Below, one piece after another: positions 36,387 through 46,122 of a stretch of 64,000 nt of DNA. The position numbers were made by a program, and so were the translations under genes. This DNA is from Streptomyces sp. NBC_00659 (GTDB lineage Bacteria > Actinomycetota > Actinomycetes > Streptomycetales > Streptomycetaceae): NCBI RefSeq assembly GCF_036226925.1, contig NZ_CP109031.1:5332001-5396000 (forward strand), written 5' to 3'. The notes under the pieces are model-generated. The model saw nothing but the letters and a program-made list of their open reading frames with translations. It had not been told where the DNA came from and did not search any database. Within the stretch, counting starts at the first letter, position 1, and the number at the start of each line of letters is the position of its first letter.

Positions 36387-36507
36387 CGCCCGAAGGCACA
36401 CCCCGCGGCCGGTGCCGTACGAGCGGCGGCCGGGGCGGGGCACGGTTTCCCGGTGGAGCCGGTCTTCGCGTGACCGGGACGTGACCGGCGCGCACTAGGG
36501 TCGGCGC

Positions 36508-37140
36508 ATGCTCCTGTGGATCAACGGGCCCTTCGGGGGCGGCAAGACACAGACCGCACACGAGATCCAGCGCAGGCTGCCGGGCAGCGTCATCTGCGAT
36601 CCGGAACACGCCGGTTTCGGCCTGCGCCGCATGCTTCCGCCCGAACTCCGCGGCGATTTCCAGGACTTGGTGTCCTGGCGGCAGGGTGTGGTCGAGGTGC
36701 TCGACCTCGCGCTCCGCGAACGGGACGGCGCGGTCATCGCCCCCATGACGGTCACGAACCCCGTGCACTTCGCGGAGACGGTCGGGCGGCTGCGTGAACT
36801 GGGCCACGACGTACGGCACTTCACGCTGCTGGCCGAGCGCGAGACCGTCCTTCGGCGGCTGCGCGAACGCGGCTTCGGGCGCTTGGTCGCCCGCGTCGCC
36901 GGGAAGGACGCCCCCCTGCGGCGCGAGAGCTGGGCCGTGGGGCAGCTGGACCACTGTCTGGAGCGGCTGCGCGAGCCGGAGTTCGCCGAGCATCTGTGGA
37001 CCGACGAGACGACCGTCGCCAGGACCGCCGACCGGATAGCGGTCCTCGCGGGGCTGACGCTCACGCCGAACCGGGACGGGGTGCTGCGCGGGCGCCTGCG
37101 GCGGGCACGCACGAGCCTGCGCCACATCCGCCTCGACTGA
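36508..37140 (+). CDS. TmrB-like P-loop ATPase/kinase
   Basis: A 210-aa protein beginning MLLWINGPFGGGKT, the Walker A of the TmrB family, whose founding member gives tunicamycin resistance in Bacillus by binding the drug. The remaining domain has VIAPMTVTNPVHF and LRRLRERGFG, as in TmrB-type and related AAA_17 kinases. Several Streptomyces paralogues are annotated only as ATP-binding proteins, so tunicamycin resistance should not be assumed. ATG at 36508. Confidence 0.8.
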   Translation: MLLWINGPFGGGKTQTAHEIQRRLPGSVICDPEHAGFGLRRMLPPELRGDFQDLVSWRQGVVEVLDLALRERDGAVIAPMTVTNPVHFAETVGRLRELGHDVRHFTLLAERETVLRRLRERGFGRLVARVAGKDAPLRRESWAVGQLDHCLERLREPEFAEHLWTDETTVARTADRIAVLAGLTLTPNRDGVLRGRLRRARTSLRHIRLD

Positions 37141-37147
37141 TCCCGCC

Positions 37148-37232
37148 CAGGGCTTCTGCCCGAGCCGCCCCCGGGCTTTCGCCCGAGCCGCCCCAGGGCT
37201 TCTGCCCGAGCCGCCCCCGGGCTTTCGCCACC
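37148..37232. repeat. 23-bp tandem repeat with alternating hairpin units
   Basis: Units start at 37148, 37171, 37194 and 37217 and alternate between two versions (CAGGGCTTCTGCCC... and CCGGGCTTTCGCCC...), giving a 46-bp higher-order period. Each has a small GGGC-loop-GCCC hairpin. They follow the TmrB-like gene and may help terminate it. The 282-bp gap holds no gene. Confidence 0.85.
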
Positions 37233-37422
37233 ACGACGCGCCCGCAGTCGGGATCCGGCGCGAGGGGCCGTGCCGGTACGTCACATGCCCGTCGCCACCG
37301 ACGGTCACATCTTGTCCAACGGCGACGGGCGGATGTACCGGCGCGGCCCCGACCCACCCCCCCGTCCGACCCACCCCCGTCCGAGCCGCTCCCGGGCTCT
37401 CGCCCGGGCCGGCCGCACACCC

Positions 37423-38532
37423 TCAGCGCAGGATCCCCTCCAGGAAATCGCTGCCCAGGCGGGCCACCACGCCGACGTCGAGCTGGTGCAGCACATAGCG
37501 GCCGCGGCGCCGCGTGGTGATCAGGCCCGCCTTCTTGAGCACGCCCAGATGCCGGGATATCTCCGGCGCGGTCATCCCGTGCACCTGGGCGAGCTCGCCG
37601 GTGGTGTACGCGCTGCGTGCCAGATGACGGCAGATGCGCATCCGGACCGGGTGGGACAGGGCGGTCATCCGCAGCGTGAGCTGCTCGACGGAGGGCGGGG
37701 CGGAGAGCTCGGGGGAACTGACGGGGTAGTGCAGCACCGGCTGCCACCGATAGCGGTGCAGCACCATGAGGTGCGGACGGCCGAGGCTGGTGGGGACCAG
37801 CAGCAGACCGCCGTCCGCCGTGACCACCGTGCTCCCCTCGGTCAGCTTGTCGACGGTGATGATCCGCGCCGTCTCGTCCAGGGACAGGGCGGAGGAGACG
37901 GAGGCCAGCGCCTCGGGCAGGCCCTTGTGCCGGAGCAGATCCGTCTTGTGACGGGCCTCCGCTGCCAGCGGGTGGCGCAGCCGGGACCAGGTCTCGGCGA
38001 AGAAGGCCTCGTCGCAGTCCTCCAGGAACTGCCGCAGCCAGGCCCGCACCCCCGGAGGGTCCACCAGCAGCCGCTCGGTGAACCGCGTCTGCTGCGGCCC
38101 GCGCGAGGCGGCCAGATCGACGGCACGCCGCTGCACCTCGGGATCGGAGAGGGCGTGCGGCCCCTCGGAGCTGTACGCGAGCGCGCAGGTGAACTCCAGG
38201 GCCGCGTCCACGAACTGCTCGTCGGTGAGCTTGTCCAGCAGGTCCAGGTCCTCGGCGAGCGTCGCGCCCGGCACCGAGGCCCCGCCCGGGATGCCCGCGC
38301 ACGGCAGGAACAGGTCCGAGAACGTCGTGCGCCACAGGAAGTCCGCCTCGCACATCCGGTCCGCGAGATGGGGATCGAGCCCGGCGGTCACCCCCGTCGC
38401 CCAGCCCTGGAGCCCGGGGTGGTGCCCCGGCTCCGCCAGCGCGTGCAGCGCCATCCCCAGCTCGGCCAGCGGCGACGGCACGACGGCGACCCGCTCCGGC
38501 CGCAGGCCGCGGATGTCGATGTGCACGCTCAT
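37423..38532 (-). CDS. ArsR/SmtB-like regulator with DUF5937 domain
   Basis: A 369-aa protein. The N-terminal ~260 residues match DUF5937 (MSVHIDIRGLRPERVAVVPSPLAELGMALHAL at the start), followed by a C-terminal ArsR-type winged helix (TALSHPVRMRICRHLARSAYTTGELAQVHGMTAPEISRHLGVLKKAGLI). It has no recognisable metal-binding cysteines, so the signal is probably organic or protein. A perfect inverted repeat in the divergent region with the 73-aa gene is its likely operator. ATG at 38532. Confidence 0.88.
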   Translation of the reverse strand: MSVHIDIRGLRPERVAVVPSPLAELGMALHALAEPGHHPGLQGWATGVTAGLDPHLADRMCEADFLWRTTFSDLFLPCAGIPGGASVPGATLAEDLDLLDKLTDEQFVDAALEFTCALAYSSEGPHALSDPEVQRRAVDLAASRGPQQTRFTERLLVDPPGVRAWLRQFLEDCDEAFFAETWSRLRHPLAAEARHKTDLLRHKGLPEALASVSSALSLDETARIITVDKLTEGSTVVTADGGLLLVPTSLGRPHLMVLHRYRWQPVLHYPVSSPELSAPPSVEQLTLRMTALSHPVRMRICRHLARSAYTTGELAQVHGMTAPEISRHLGVLKKAGLITTRRRGRYVLHQLDVGVVARLGSDFLEGILR

Positions 38533-38571
38533 GTCCCCATGGTGCACCTCGCCACCGACAGCGGCCGCCGC

Positions 38572-38594
38572 CGATTGACGACGGCCGTCAATCG
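38572..38594. promoter_or_regulatory. Probable ArsR/DUF5937 operator
   Basis: CGATTGACG (38572-38580) and CGTCAATCG (38586-38594) are perfect 9-bp arms around a 5-nt spacer, midway between the divergent regulator and 73-aa genes. The layout matches an autoregulated ArsR-family site; binding is inferred. Confidence 0.6.
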
Positions 38595-38691
38595 AGGCGA
38601 CAGCCGCTGTGATCAGGCGCAGCCTGGGACGACCGGGGCAGTTCGCGCGGGGCTTCGGATCCCATCCCTCGTTCCCGAGAGGCGATCGGTC

Positions 38692-38913
38692 ATGAGCATC
38701 ACCCAGCAGTACCTCCTGGACAGCTACCGGGCCTCGCAGCACGGGGAGGCCGCTCCACCGGCACCCGGCAGCCACGACCGGGAGGTCGCGCGGGAGCTGC
38801 GCGACTACCGGCGGTTCCGGGCCGTCGTGGCCGGACATCCGGCCCACGGCAGGCTGCGCGGGGCCCTGAGCCGGTGGCTGCACGGCCGGCACCGGTGGCC
38901 GGCCCGCCGATAG
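38692..38913 (+). CDS. Small hypothetical protein (73 aa), divergent from the ArsR-like regulator
   Basis: A 73-aa basic protein beginning MSITQQYLLDSYRASQHGE and ending in a cluster of Arg and Trp (WLHGRHRWPARR). Its helical middle (HDREVARELRDYRRFRAVVAG) and start resemble a short protein common in Streptomyces. It is preceded by GAGAGG and by the inverted repeat at 38572-38594. The function is unknown; the divergent DUF5937 regulator probably controls it. Confidence 0.7.
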   Translation: MSITQQYLLDSYRASQHGEAAPPAPGSHDREVARELRDYRRFRAVVAGHPAHGRLRGALSRWLHGRHRWPARR

Positions 38914-38960
38914 CCGCGCCGCCGGGCCTTCCCGGACCCCGCGCCGTGCGGGCCCGCGTC

Positions 38961-40196
38961 CTACGAGGTGATCCGGTCCGGCAGCCGTTCCACGAACGCG
39001 CGGACCGCCGCCTTCACGTCGTCCGCCGTCCACTCCAGACCCGGTCCGGCCACCGTGACCTCGGTGTACGCGAGTCCCGGGCCGCCCCGGTTCCAGCCCT
39101 GGGCGAACAGGCCCGTCCCTGTCTCCTCGACCTGCCGCAGCGCCGCGTCCCCGAGGACATCCGGTTCGTACGGCAGCCAGACCTGGAACTGGTGGGTGTG
39201 CGGCTCCTCCGGGTGGACCCGGGCCCAGGGGACCCCGGCCTCGGTGAAGCCCTCGCGCAGCGCGCCGGCCACCACGCGCGCGTGGGCGACGTACTCCGGC
39301 AGCCGGGGCAGCTCCCGCTCCAGGCCGATCAGCGCCGACAGGACGGTCGGGAACTGCTGGATGATCATGCCTCCGTACCGGTGCCGCCAGGTCTTCGCCT
39401 CGTCCACGAGCGTCTTCGGCCCCGCGACGGCGGCACCGCCGAAACCGCCGAGCGACTTGTAGAACGAGACGTACACGCTGTCCGCGAGGCCGGCGATCTC
39501 CTCCAGGGGGCGGCCGAAGTGCGGGGTGCACTCCCACAGCCGGGCCCCGTCGATGTGGACGACCGCGTCACGCTCCCGGGCCGCCTCCACGACCTCGGTG
39601 AGCTCCTCCCAGGCCGGCAGGACGAACCCGGCGTCGCGGAGCGGCAGCTCCAGCAGCAGCGCGCCGAACGGCTCGGGGAAGTCCCGCACCTCCTGGGCGG
39701 TCGGCATCCGGGGCTCGTTCGTCAGACGGACCGGGCGCAGGCCGCTGACCCGGCTGAACGCCTGCCGTTCATGGACTTCGGGGTGATTGAGCCCGTGCAG
39801 GGCCACGGTCGCGTCGCCGGTCCTGCCCGCCCAGCAGCGCAGGACGACCTGCTGCGCCATGGTCCCGGTCGGGAAGAACACCGCCGCCTCCGTGCCCAGC
39901 AGCGCGGCGACCCGCTCCTCCAGGGTCTCGACGAGGCCGTCGCCGTACATGTCGACCCGCTCGTCCAGGTCGCACACGTCGCCGGCGCCCTCGTTCAGCC
40001 AGGCCAGGCGCTCGCGGAGCGACAACTGGTAGCCGGGCCGCCACAGCACCCGCCCGGCCGCCTTCCAGGCGACCACGCGCCGCTCGAACCGCTCCTCGGG
40101 AGACAGCCCCGCCGTCCCCTCCCCGCCCCGCTCCGCGGGCTCCGTACCGACCCGCTCCGCGGGTTCCCCACCGCTTCGTGCCGCCGTATCGCTCAT
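38961..40196 (-). CDS. Threonine aldolase-like beta-eliminating lyase
   Basis: A 411-aa PLP enzyme of the beta-eliminating lyase family (low-specificity threonine aldolase/aromatic lyase fold). The Schiff-base Lys is in VSFYKSLGGFGG, with VVHIDGARLWE as the cofactor Asp block and AVFFPTGTMAQQVVL near the N-terminus. It is longer than the ~340-aa LtaE type and has a disordered acidic N-terminus of about 25 residues. The substrate is uncertain. ATG at 40196; the next gene on the plus strand starts 218 bp away. Confidence 0.86.
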   Translation of the reverse strand: MSDTAARSGGEPAERVGTEPAERGGEGTAGLSPEERFERRVVAWKAAGRVLWRPGYQLSLRERLAWLNEGAGDVCDLDERVDMYGDGLVETLEERVAALLGTEAAVFFPTGTMAQQVVLRCWAGRTGDATVALHGLNHPEVHERQAFSRVSGLRPVRLTNEPRMPTAQEVRDFPEPFGALLLELPLRDAGFVLPAWEELTEVVEAARERDAVVHIDGARLWECTPHFGRPLEEIAGLADSVYVSFYKSLGGFGGAAVAGPKTLVDEAKTWRHRYGGMIIQQFPTVLSALIGLERELPRLPEYVAHARVVAGALREGFTEAGVPWARVHPEEPHTHQFQVWLPYEPDVLGDAALRQVEETGTGLFAQGWNRGGPGLAYTEVTVAGPGLEWTADDVKAAVRAFVERLPDRITS

Positions 40197-40414
40197 CCCA
40201 GGATCATGTCCCGGGCGGGCCCGGCCGGTCACCCCGAATTCCACACGCCGGTGACCTGTGGATATCCCGTTCACCCGGCCAGGGCCCTCCCTGCGTTCCG
40301 GCGCGCGGAAACCCACAGCCTGTGGACGGCCGGACTCCCGTCGGACCAATCGCGTTAACATGACGAGAAATCGTCCGGTACCCCGAGCGGACTGGAACGG
40401 AAGGCCGCCGTCGC

Positions 40415-41353
40415 GTGAGTACGTATCCCCAGCCAGAGCCCAAGGACCGCCCCGCGCGGCTGACCGTCGGCGTCGTCGGCGCCGGCCGTGTCGGACCCGC
40501 GCTCGCCGCCGCGCTCCAGCTCGCCGGACACCGCCCGGTGGCCGTCTCCGGCGTCTCCGACGCCTCCAGGCGGCGTGCCGCGCAGCTCCTGCCCGACGTT
40601 CCGCTGGTGTCCCCGGCCGAGGTCCTGGAGCGCGCCGACCTCGTGCTGCTGACGGTCCCCGACGACGCGCTCCCCGGGCTCGTCGAAGGACTCGCCGAGA
40701 CGGGCGCCTTCCGGCCCGGACAGCTCCTGGTGCACACCTCCGGACGGTACGGCGCACGCGTGCTCGACCCGGCCCTCAGGGCGGGCGCGCTGCCGCTCGC
40801 CCTGCACCCCGCGATGACGTTCACGGGCACCGCCGTGGACGTCCAGCGGCTCGCCGGATGCTCCTTCGGGGTCACCGCCCCCGAGCAGCTCCGGCTGGCC
40901 GCCGAGGCCCTCGTGATCGAGATGGGCGGCGAGCCCGAGTGGATCGCCGAGGAGTCCCGGCCGCTCTACCACGCGGCCCTCGCGCTCGGCGCCAACCACC
41001 TGGTGACCCTGGTCGCCGAGTCGATGGAGCTGCTGCGCACCGCCGGTGTCGAGGCCCCCGACCGGATGCTCGGCCCGCTCCTCGGCGCCGCTCTGGACAA
41101 CGCGCTCAGGTCGGGCGACGCGGCCCTGACCGGACCCGTCGCGCGCGGGGACGCGGGCACGGTCGCCGCGCACGTCGCCGAACTGCGCCGGCACGCCCCG
41201 GGGACCGTCGCCGGCTATCTGGCGATGGCCCGCGCGACCGCCGACCGCGCGCTCGCCCACGGACTGCTCAAGCCGGAACTCGCCGAGGACCTCCTGGGGG
41301 TACTCGCCGCCGGGACGGACGCGACCCAGGGGACCGAGGGAGACACCCGATGA
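40415..41353 (+). CDS. Rossmann-like/DUF2520 oxidoreductase
   Basis: A 312-aa protein with an N-terminal NADP-binding loop [17 protein letters not shown] (about residue 16) and a C-terminal helical DUF2520 domain ([16 protein letters not shown]). Members resemble ketopantoate reductase and 6-phosphogluconate dehydrogenase. It is the first gene of an operon with panC (ATGA overlap), so a role in pantothenate synthesis, perhaps as a ketopantoate reductase, is plausible but unproven. GTG at 40415. Confidence 0.85.
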   Translation: MSTYPQPEPKDRPARLTVGVVGAGRVGPALAAALQLAGHRPVAVSGVSDASRRRAAQLLPDVPLVSPAEVLERADLVLLTVPDDALPGLVEGLAETGAFRPGQLLVHTSGRYGARVLDPALRAGALPLALHPAMTFTGTAVDVQRLAGCSFGVTAPEQLRLAAEALVIEMGGEPEWIAEESRPLYHAALALGANHLVTLVAESMELLRTAGVEAPDRMLGPLLGAALDNALRSGDAALTGPVARGDAGTVAAHVAELRRHAPGTVAGYLAMARATADRALAHGLLKPELAEDLLGVLAAGTDATQGTEGDTR

Positions 41354-42342
41354 CCACCGCCCTGCTGCGCACCGCCGACGAACTGTCCGCGCGGGCCCGT
41401 ACCGGCCGCAGAGCCGTCGTGATGACCATGGGCGCCCTCCACGAGGGCCACGCCACCTTGATCCGCACCGCCCGCGAGATCGCGGGAGACGCGGGCGAGG
41501 TGGTCGTCACCGTCTTCGTCAACCCTCTCCAGTTCGGGCAGGGCGAGGACCTCGACCGCTACCCGCGCACCCTCGACGCCGACCTGAAGATCGCCGAAGA
41601 GGCGGGCGCCGACGTCGTGTTCGCCCCCTCCGTCGACGAGGTCTACCCCGGTGGCGAGCCCCGGGTCCGGATCTCCGCGGGACCGATGGGCGAGCGCCTG
41701 GAAGGCTCCGTGCGGCCCGGCCACTTCGACGGCATGCTCACCGTCGTCGCCAAGCTGCTGCACCTGACCCGGCCCGACGTGGCCCTGTTCGGCCAGAAGG
41801 ACGCCCAGCAGCTCGCCCTGATCCGGCGCATGGCACGCGACCTGAACTTCGGCGTGGAGATCACCGGCGTCCCCACCGTGCGCGAGGAGGACGGACTCGC
41901 CCTCTCCAGCCGCAACCGCTACCTCTCGGCCGAGGAGCGGCGTACCGCGCTCGCCCTCTCCCAGGCCCTGTTCGCGGGCCGTGACCGGCACGCCGCTCAG
42001 GAGGCGCTGCGCGCGCGGGCCCTGGAGGTACCCGCCACGCGCGAGCGTGCCGAGGCTCTCAGCGCCCTGGGCGAGTCCCGGGCCGCGGCCGACGCGCACG
42101 CCGTCGCCAAGGCCGTCCCCGGCTGGCCCGGCGGGGTCCGCTCGGCCGCCCGGCTGGTCCTCGACGAGGCGGCCCGCCTGCGGCCGCCGCTGGCCCTGGA
42201 CTATCTCGCACTCGTCGACCCCGACGACTTCACCGAGATCCCGGACGACTTCACCGGCGAGGCGGTCCTCGCCGTCGCCGCCCGGGTCGGCACGACCCGC
42301 TTGATCGACAACATTCCCCTCACCTTCGGAGCCGCCTCGTGA
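41350..42342 (+). CDS. panC: Pantothenate synthetase
   Basis: A 330-aa enzyme joining pantoate and beta-alanine with ATP. The HIGH-like motif is TMGALHEGH (about residue 27), with [43 protein letters not shown] and SSRNRYLS as the other active-site blocks. A ~30-residue insertion beyond the 280-aa norm is seen near residues 205-240. It overlaps both neighbours by 4 nt. Confidence 0.96.
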   Translation: MTTALLRTADELSARARTGRRAVVMTMGALHEGHATLIRTAREIAGDAGEVVVTVFVNPLQFGQGEDLDRYPRTLDADLKIAEEAGADVVFAPSVDEVYPGGEPRVRISAGPMGERLEGSVRPGHFDGMLTVVAKLLHLTRPDVALFGQKDAQQLALIRRMARDLNFGVEITGVPTVREEDGLALSSRNRYLSAEERRTALALSQALFAGRDRHAAQEALRARALEVPATRERAEALSALGESRAAADAHAVAKAVPGWPGGVRSAARLVLDEAARLRPPLALDYLALVDPDDFTEIPDDFTGEAVLAVAARVGTTRLIDNIPLTFGAAS

Positions 42343-44108
42343 CCGGCAAAGGCACAGGTTCAGACACCGCCAACGGCACCGGCATACGCCTGCACGCGCC
42401 CGCCCCGGGCTGGGCCCTGACCGCGGACGTCGTCGTCGTCGGCTCCGGCGTCGCCGGGCTCACCGCCGCGCTGCGCTGCGAGGCCGCGGGGCTGCGGACC
42501 GTCGTCGTCACCAAGGCCCGCCTGGACGACGGCTCCACGCGCTGGGCGCAGGGCGGCATAGCCGCCGCCCTCGGCGAGGGCGACACCCCCGAACAGCACC
42601 TCGACGACACCTTGGTCGCGGGCGCGGGCCTGTGCGACGAGGAGGCCGTGCGCATCCTCGTCACCGAGGGCCCGGACGCCGTCCGCCGGCTCATCGCGAC
42701 CGGCGCCCACTTCGACGAGTCCTCCGAGGGCAGCCTCGAACTCACCCGTGAGGGCGGCCACCACCGCCGCCGCATCGCGCACGCCGGCGGCGACGCGACG
42801 GGCGCCGAGATCTCCCGGGCCCTCGTCGAGGCGGTCCGCGCGCGCGGCCTGCGCACGGTCGAGAACGCGCTCGTCCTGGACCTCCTCACGGACGCCGAGG
42901 GCCGCACCGCGGGCGTGACCCTGCACGTCATGGGAGAGGGCCAGCACGACGGTGTGGGCGCCGTCCACGCCCCCGCCGTCGTCCTCGCGACCGGCGGCAT
43001 GGGCCAGGTCTACTCCGCGACCACCAACCCGTCCGTCTCCACGGGCGACGGCGTGGCCCTCGCCCTGCGCGCGGGCGCCGAGGTCTCCGACCTCGAATTC
43101 GTCCAGTTCCACCCGACCGTGCTCTTCCTCGGAGCCGACGCGGAGGGCCAGCAGCCGCTGGTCTCCGAGGCGGTACGGGGCGAGGGCGCCCACCTGGTCG
43201 ACGCGGACGGCGTGCGCTTCATGGTCGGCCAGCACGAGCTGGCCGAACTGGCCCCCCGGGACATCGTCGCCAAGGGCATCACGCGCCGCATGCTGGAGCA
43301 GGACGCCGAGCACATGTTCCTCGACGCCCGGCACTTCGGCGCCACCATGTGGGAGCACCGCTTCCCCACGATCCTCGCCGCCTGCCGCGCCAACGGCATC
43401 GACCCGGTGACCGAGCCCGTCCCGGTCGCCCCGGCCGCCCACTACGCCTCCGGCGGCGTCCGCACCGACGCCCGGGGCCGCACCACGGTCCCCGGTCTGT
43501 ACGCGTGCGGAGAGGTCGCCTGCACGGGCGTCCACGGCGCCAACCGGCTCGCCTCCAACTCCCTGCTGGAAGGCCTCGTCTACGCCGAGCGGATCGCCGC
43601 CGACATCGCGGCGAGCCACGCCGAGGACGGTCTGCACGCGCGCGTGCCCCAGCCGGTCCCGCACCCCGAGACGCCCGCGCACCCGCTGCTCGCCCCCGAG
43701 ACCCGCTTCGCGATCCAGCGGATCATGACGGGCGGCGCCGGTGTGCTGCGCTCCGCCGAGTCCCTCGCGACCGCGGCCGAGCAGCTCCAGCGGCTGCACA
43801 CCGACGCTCGGGACGCCCTCGACGAGGACGGCAAGACCTCCGAGCCCGGCGTCGACACCTGGGAGGCCACCAACCTGCTGTGCGTGGCCCGTGTCCTGGT
43901 CGCCGCCGCCCTGCTGCGCGAGGAGACCCGGGGCTGCCACTGGCGGGAGGACCACGCCGACCGCGACGACGAACAGTGGCGCCGCCACATCGTCGTACGG
44001 CTGAATCCCGACCGGACGCTCGCCGTCGGCACCACCGATACCGCAGACTTCCCCCCTACATCCCGGCAGCCCCACCCGGCGCCCCCGTCCCGTCCCCAGG
44101 AGCAGTGA
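42339..44108 (+). CDS. nadB: L-aspartate oxidase
   Basis: A 589-aa flavoprotein oxidising aspartate to iminoaspartate, the first step of de novo NAD synthesis. The FAD loop is [15 protein letters not shown] (about 28-42). [23 protein letters not shown] and [16 protein letters not shown] are family signatures. The GTG start overlaps the panC stop (GTGA). nadA, needed to use iminoaspartate, is absent from this cluster and must be elsewhere. Confidence 0.96.
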   Translation: MTGKGTGSDTANGTGIRLHAPAPGWALTADVVVVGSGVAGLTAALRCEAAGLRTVVVTKARLDDGSTRWAQGGIAAALGEGDTPEQHLDDTLVAGAGLCDEEAVRILVTEGPDAVRRLIATGAHFDESSEGSLELTREGGHHRRRIAHAGGDATGAEISRALVEAVRARGLRTVENALVLDLLTDAEGRTAGVTLHVMGEGQHDGVGAVHAPAVVLATGGMGQVYSATTNPSVSTGDGVALALRAGAEVSDLEFVQFHPTVLFLGADAEGQQPLVSEAVRGEGAHLVDADGVRFMVGQHELAELAPRDIVAKGITRRMLEQDAEHMFLDARHFGATMWEHRFPTILAACRANGIDPVTEPVPVAPAAHYASGGVRTDARGRTTVPGLYACGEVACTGVHGANRLASNSLLEGLVYAERIAADIAASHAEDGLHARVPQPVPHPETPAHPLLAPETRFAIQRIMTGGAGVLRSAESLATAAEQLQRLHTDARDALDEDGKTSEPGVDTWEATNLLCVARVLVAAALLREETRGCHWREDHADRDDEQWRRHIVVRLNPDRTLAVGTTDTADFPPTSRQPHPAPPSRPQEQ

Positions 44109-44113
44109 CCGAA

Positions 44114-45091
44114 GTGAGCACCCACGACCTTCCCCTCGCCGAGAGCGGCGGCTGCGGCGACGGCTGCGGCTGCGGCGCAGACATGGACGAGGCGTACATG
44201 GAGTGCGGTCTCGATCCCGCTCTGGCCCAGCTCCTCGCCGACGCAGGCCTCGACCCCCTGGAGGTCGAGGACATCGCGAACGTGGCGATCCAGGAGGACC
44301 TCGACCACGGCGTGGACGTGACCACGGTCGCGACCATCCCCGAGGACGCCGTCTCCACCGCGGACTTCACCGCCCGCGACGCGGGCGTCGTCGCGGGCCT
44401 GCGCGTCGCCGAGGCCGTCCTGTCCGTGGTCTGCACGGACGAGTTCGAGGTCGAGCGGCACGTCGAGGACGGCGACAGCGTCGAGGCCGGCCAGAAGCTG
44501 CTGAGCGTCACCACGCGCACCCGCGACCTGCTGACGGCCGAACGCAGCGCCCTCAACCTCCTGTGCCGCCTGTCCGGCATCGCGACCGCCACGCGCGCGT
44601 GGGCGGAGGCCCTGGAGGGCACCGAGGCGAGGGTGCGGGACACCCGCAAGACCACGCCGGGCCTGCGCTCCCTGGAGAAGTTCGCGGTGCGCTGCGGCGG
44701 AGGCGTCAACCACCGCATGTCGCTGTCCGACGCGGCACTGGTCAAGGACAACCACGTGGTCGCCGCCGGCGGCGTGGCCGAGGCCTTCAAGGCCGTACGG
44801 GAGATGTTCCCTGAGGTCCCCGTCGAGGTCGAGGTCGACACCCTGCACCAGCTCCGCGACGTCGTGGACGCGGGCGCCGACCTGATCCTGCTGGACAACT
44901 TCACCCCGGTCGAGTGCGAGGAGGCGGTCGCCCTCGTCGCGGGCCGTGCCCTGCTGGAGGCGTCCGGCCGGCTCACCCTCGCCAACGCCGGGGCCTACGC
45001 GAAGACGGGCGTCGACTTCCTCGCGGTGGGCGCGCTCACGCACTCCTCCCCGATCCTCGACATCGGCCTCGACCTGCGAGCGGCGGAGTAA
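44114..45091 (+). CDS. nadC: Nicotinate-nucleotide pyrophosphorylase with Cys-rich N-terminus
   Basis: A 325-aa quinolinate phosphoribosyltransferase making nicotinate mononucleotide. ERSALNLLCRLSGIATATR, RDTRKTTPGLRSLEKFAVRCGGGVNHRM and NFTPVECEEAV are the core motifs. The first ~40 residues form a Gly/Cys-rich extension with C14, C18, C20 and C31 that is absent from compact NadC enzymes and could bind metal. GTG 44114 is favoured (AGGAG 11 nt upstream); GTG 44105, overlapping the nadB stop, is an alternative. Confidence 0.94.
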   Translation: MSTHDLPLAESGGCGDGCGCGADMDEAYMECGLDPALAQLLADAGLDPLEVEDIANVAIQEDLDHGVDVTTVATIPEDAVSTADFTARDAGVVAGLRVAEAVLSVVCTDEFEVERHVEDGDSVEAGQKLLSVTTRTRDLLTAERSALNLLCRLSGIATATRAWAEALEGTEARVRDTRKTTPGLRSLEKFAVRCGGGVNHRMSLSDAALVKDNHVVAAGGVAEAFKAVREMFPEVPVEVEVDTLHQLRDVVDAGADLILLDNFTPVECEEAVALVAGRALLEASGRLTLANAGAYAKTGVDFLAVGALTHSSPILDIGLDLRAAE

Positions 45092-45099
45092 CCCCGGCC

Positions 45100-45897
45100 A
45101 TGCTGCTGACCATCGACGTAGGCAACACCCACACGGTCCTCGGCCTCTTCGACGGGGAGGAGATCGTCGAGCACTGGCGCATCTCCACCGACTCGCGCCG
45201 TACCGCCGACGAACTCGCCGTGCTGCTCCAGGGCCTCATGGGCATGCACCCGCTGCTCGGCGAGGAGCTCGGCGACGGCATCGACGGCATCGCGATCTGC
45301 GCGACCGTGCCGTCCGTGCTGCACGAGCTGCGCGAGGTGACGCGGCGCTACTACGGCGATGTCCCCGCCGTCCTCGTCGAACCCGGAGTCAAGACGGGCG
45401 TGCCGATCCTCACGGACAACCCCAAGGAGGTCGGCGCCGACCGGATCATCAACGCCGTGGCGGCCGTCGAGCTGTACGGGGGACCGGCGATCGTCGTCGA
45501 CTTCGGCACCGCGACCACCTTCGACGCGGTCAGCGCGCGGGGCGAGTACGTCGGCGGTGTCATCGCCCCCGGCATCGAGATCTCCGTCGAGGCGCTCGGC
45601 GTCAAGGGCGCGCAGCTGCGGAAGATCGAGGTGGCCCGGCCGCGTGCGGTGATCGGCAAGAACACCGTCGAGGCGATGCAGTCCGGCATCATCTACGGGT
45701 TCGCCGGTCAGGTCGACGGCGTCGTGAACCGGATGGCGCGCGAGCTCGCCGACGACCCCGAGGAGGTCACCGTCATCGCCACCGGCGGACTGGCTCCGAT
45801 GGTCCTCGGCGAGTCCTCGGTGATCGACGAGCACGAGCCGTGGCTCACGCTGATCGGGCTGCGTCTGGTGTACGAGCGGAACGTCTCGCGCATGTGA
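45100..45897 (+). CDS. coaX: Type III pantothenate kinase
   Basis: A 265-aa kinase for the first step of CoA synthesis. MLLTIDVGNTHTVLGLF is the phosphate-1 motif, GADRIINAVAA and VVDFGTATTFD the pantothenate/phosphate-2 motifs, and ATGGLAPM the adenosine motif. It starts 8 nt after nadC and is the last gene of the NAD/CoA operon, before a strong terminator. Confidence 0.96.
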   Translation: MLLTIDVGNTHTVLGLFDGEEIVEHWRISTDSRRTADELAVLLQGLMGMHPLLGEELGDGIDGIAICATVPSVLHELREVTRRYYGDVPAVLVEPGVKTGVPILTDNPKEVGADRIINAVAAVELYGGPAIVVDFGTATTFDAVSARGEYVGGVIAPGIEISVEALGVKGAQLRKIEVARPRAVIGKNTVEAMQSGIIYGFAGQVDGVVNRMARELADDPEEVTVIATGGLAPMVLGESSVIDEHEPWLTLIGLRLVYERNVSRM

Positions 45898-45927
45898 ACT
45901 CCGCCCGCGTGACGCGGGCAGCCGGTA

Positions 45928-45961
45928 CCGAAGGGGCCCCGCGTTCGCGGGGCCCCTTCGG
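45928..45961 (+). terminator. Terminator after coaX
   Basis: 15-bp arms CCGAAGGGGCCCCGC (45928-45942) and complement (45947-45961) with a GTTC loop, 30 nt after the coaX stop. Confidence 0.92.
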
Positions 45962-45965
45962 CCTT

Positions 45966-46030
45966 CCTTCCGGGGCGGGGTGGCGGCCGGCTTCCCTTCC
46001 GGAGGGGTGGCGGCCGGGCGCCCTTCCGGA
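45966..46030. repeat. Imperfect 27-28 bp direct repeat
   Basis: Two related units (CCTTCCGG..GGGGTGGCGGCCGG) at 45966-45993 and 45994-46020 and a partial third to 46030, between the coaX terminator and the next gene. Confidence 0.5.
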
Positions 46031-46122
46031 ATCCGGGGCGCACTTCCGCTCTCGTCGAGACAGGACGCGCCACATTTCTTCCGCTATGCGGATTTTGTCT
46101 GATTAGCACGTATCGTCGCCCC

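Noticed and set aside
36508..37140. Tunicamycin-resistance gene
   Set aside because: The Walker A and fold fit the TmrB family, but the family includes many proteins of other function, so resistance is not claimed.
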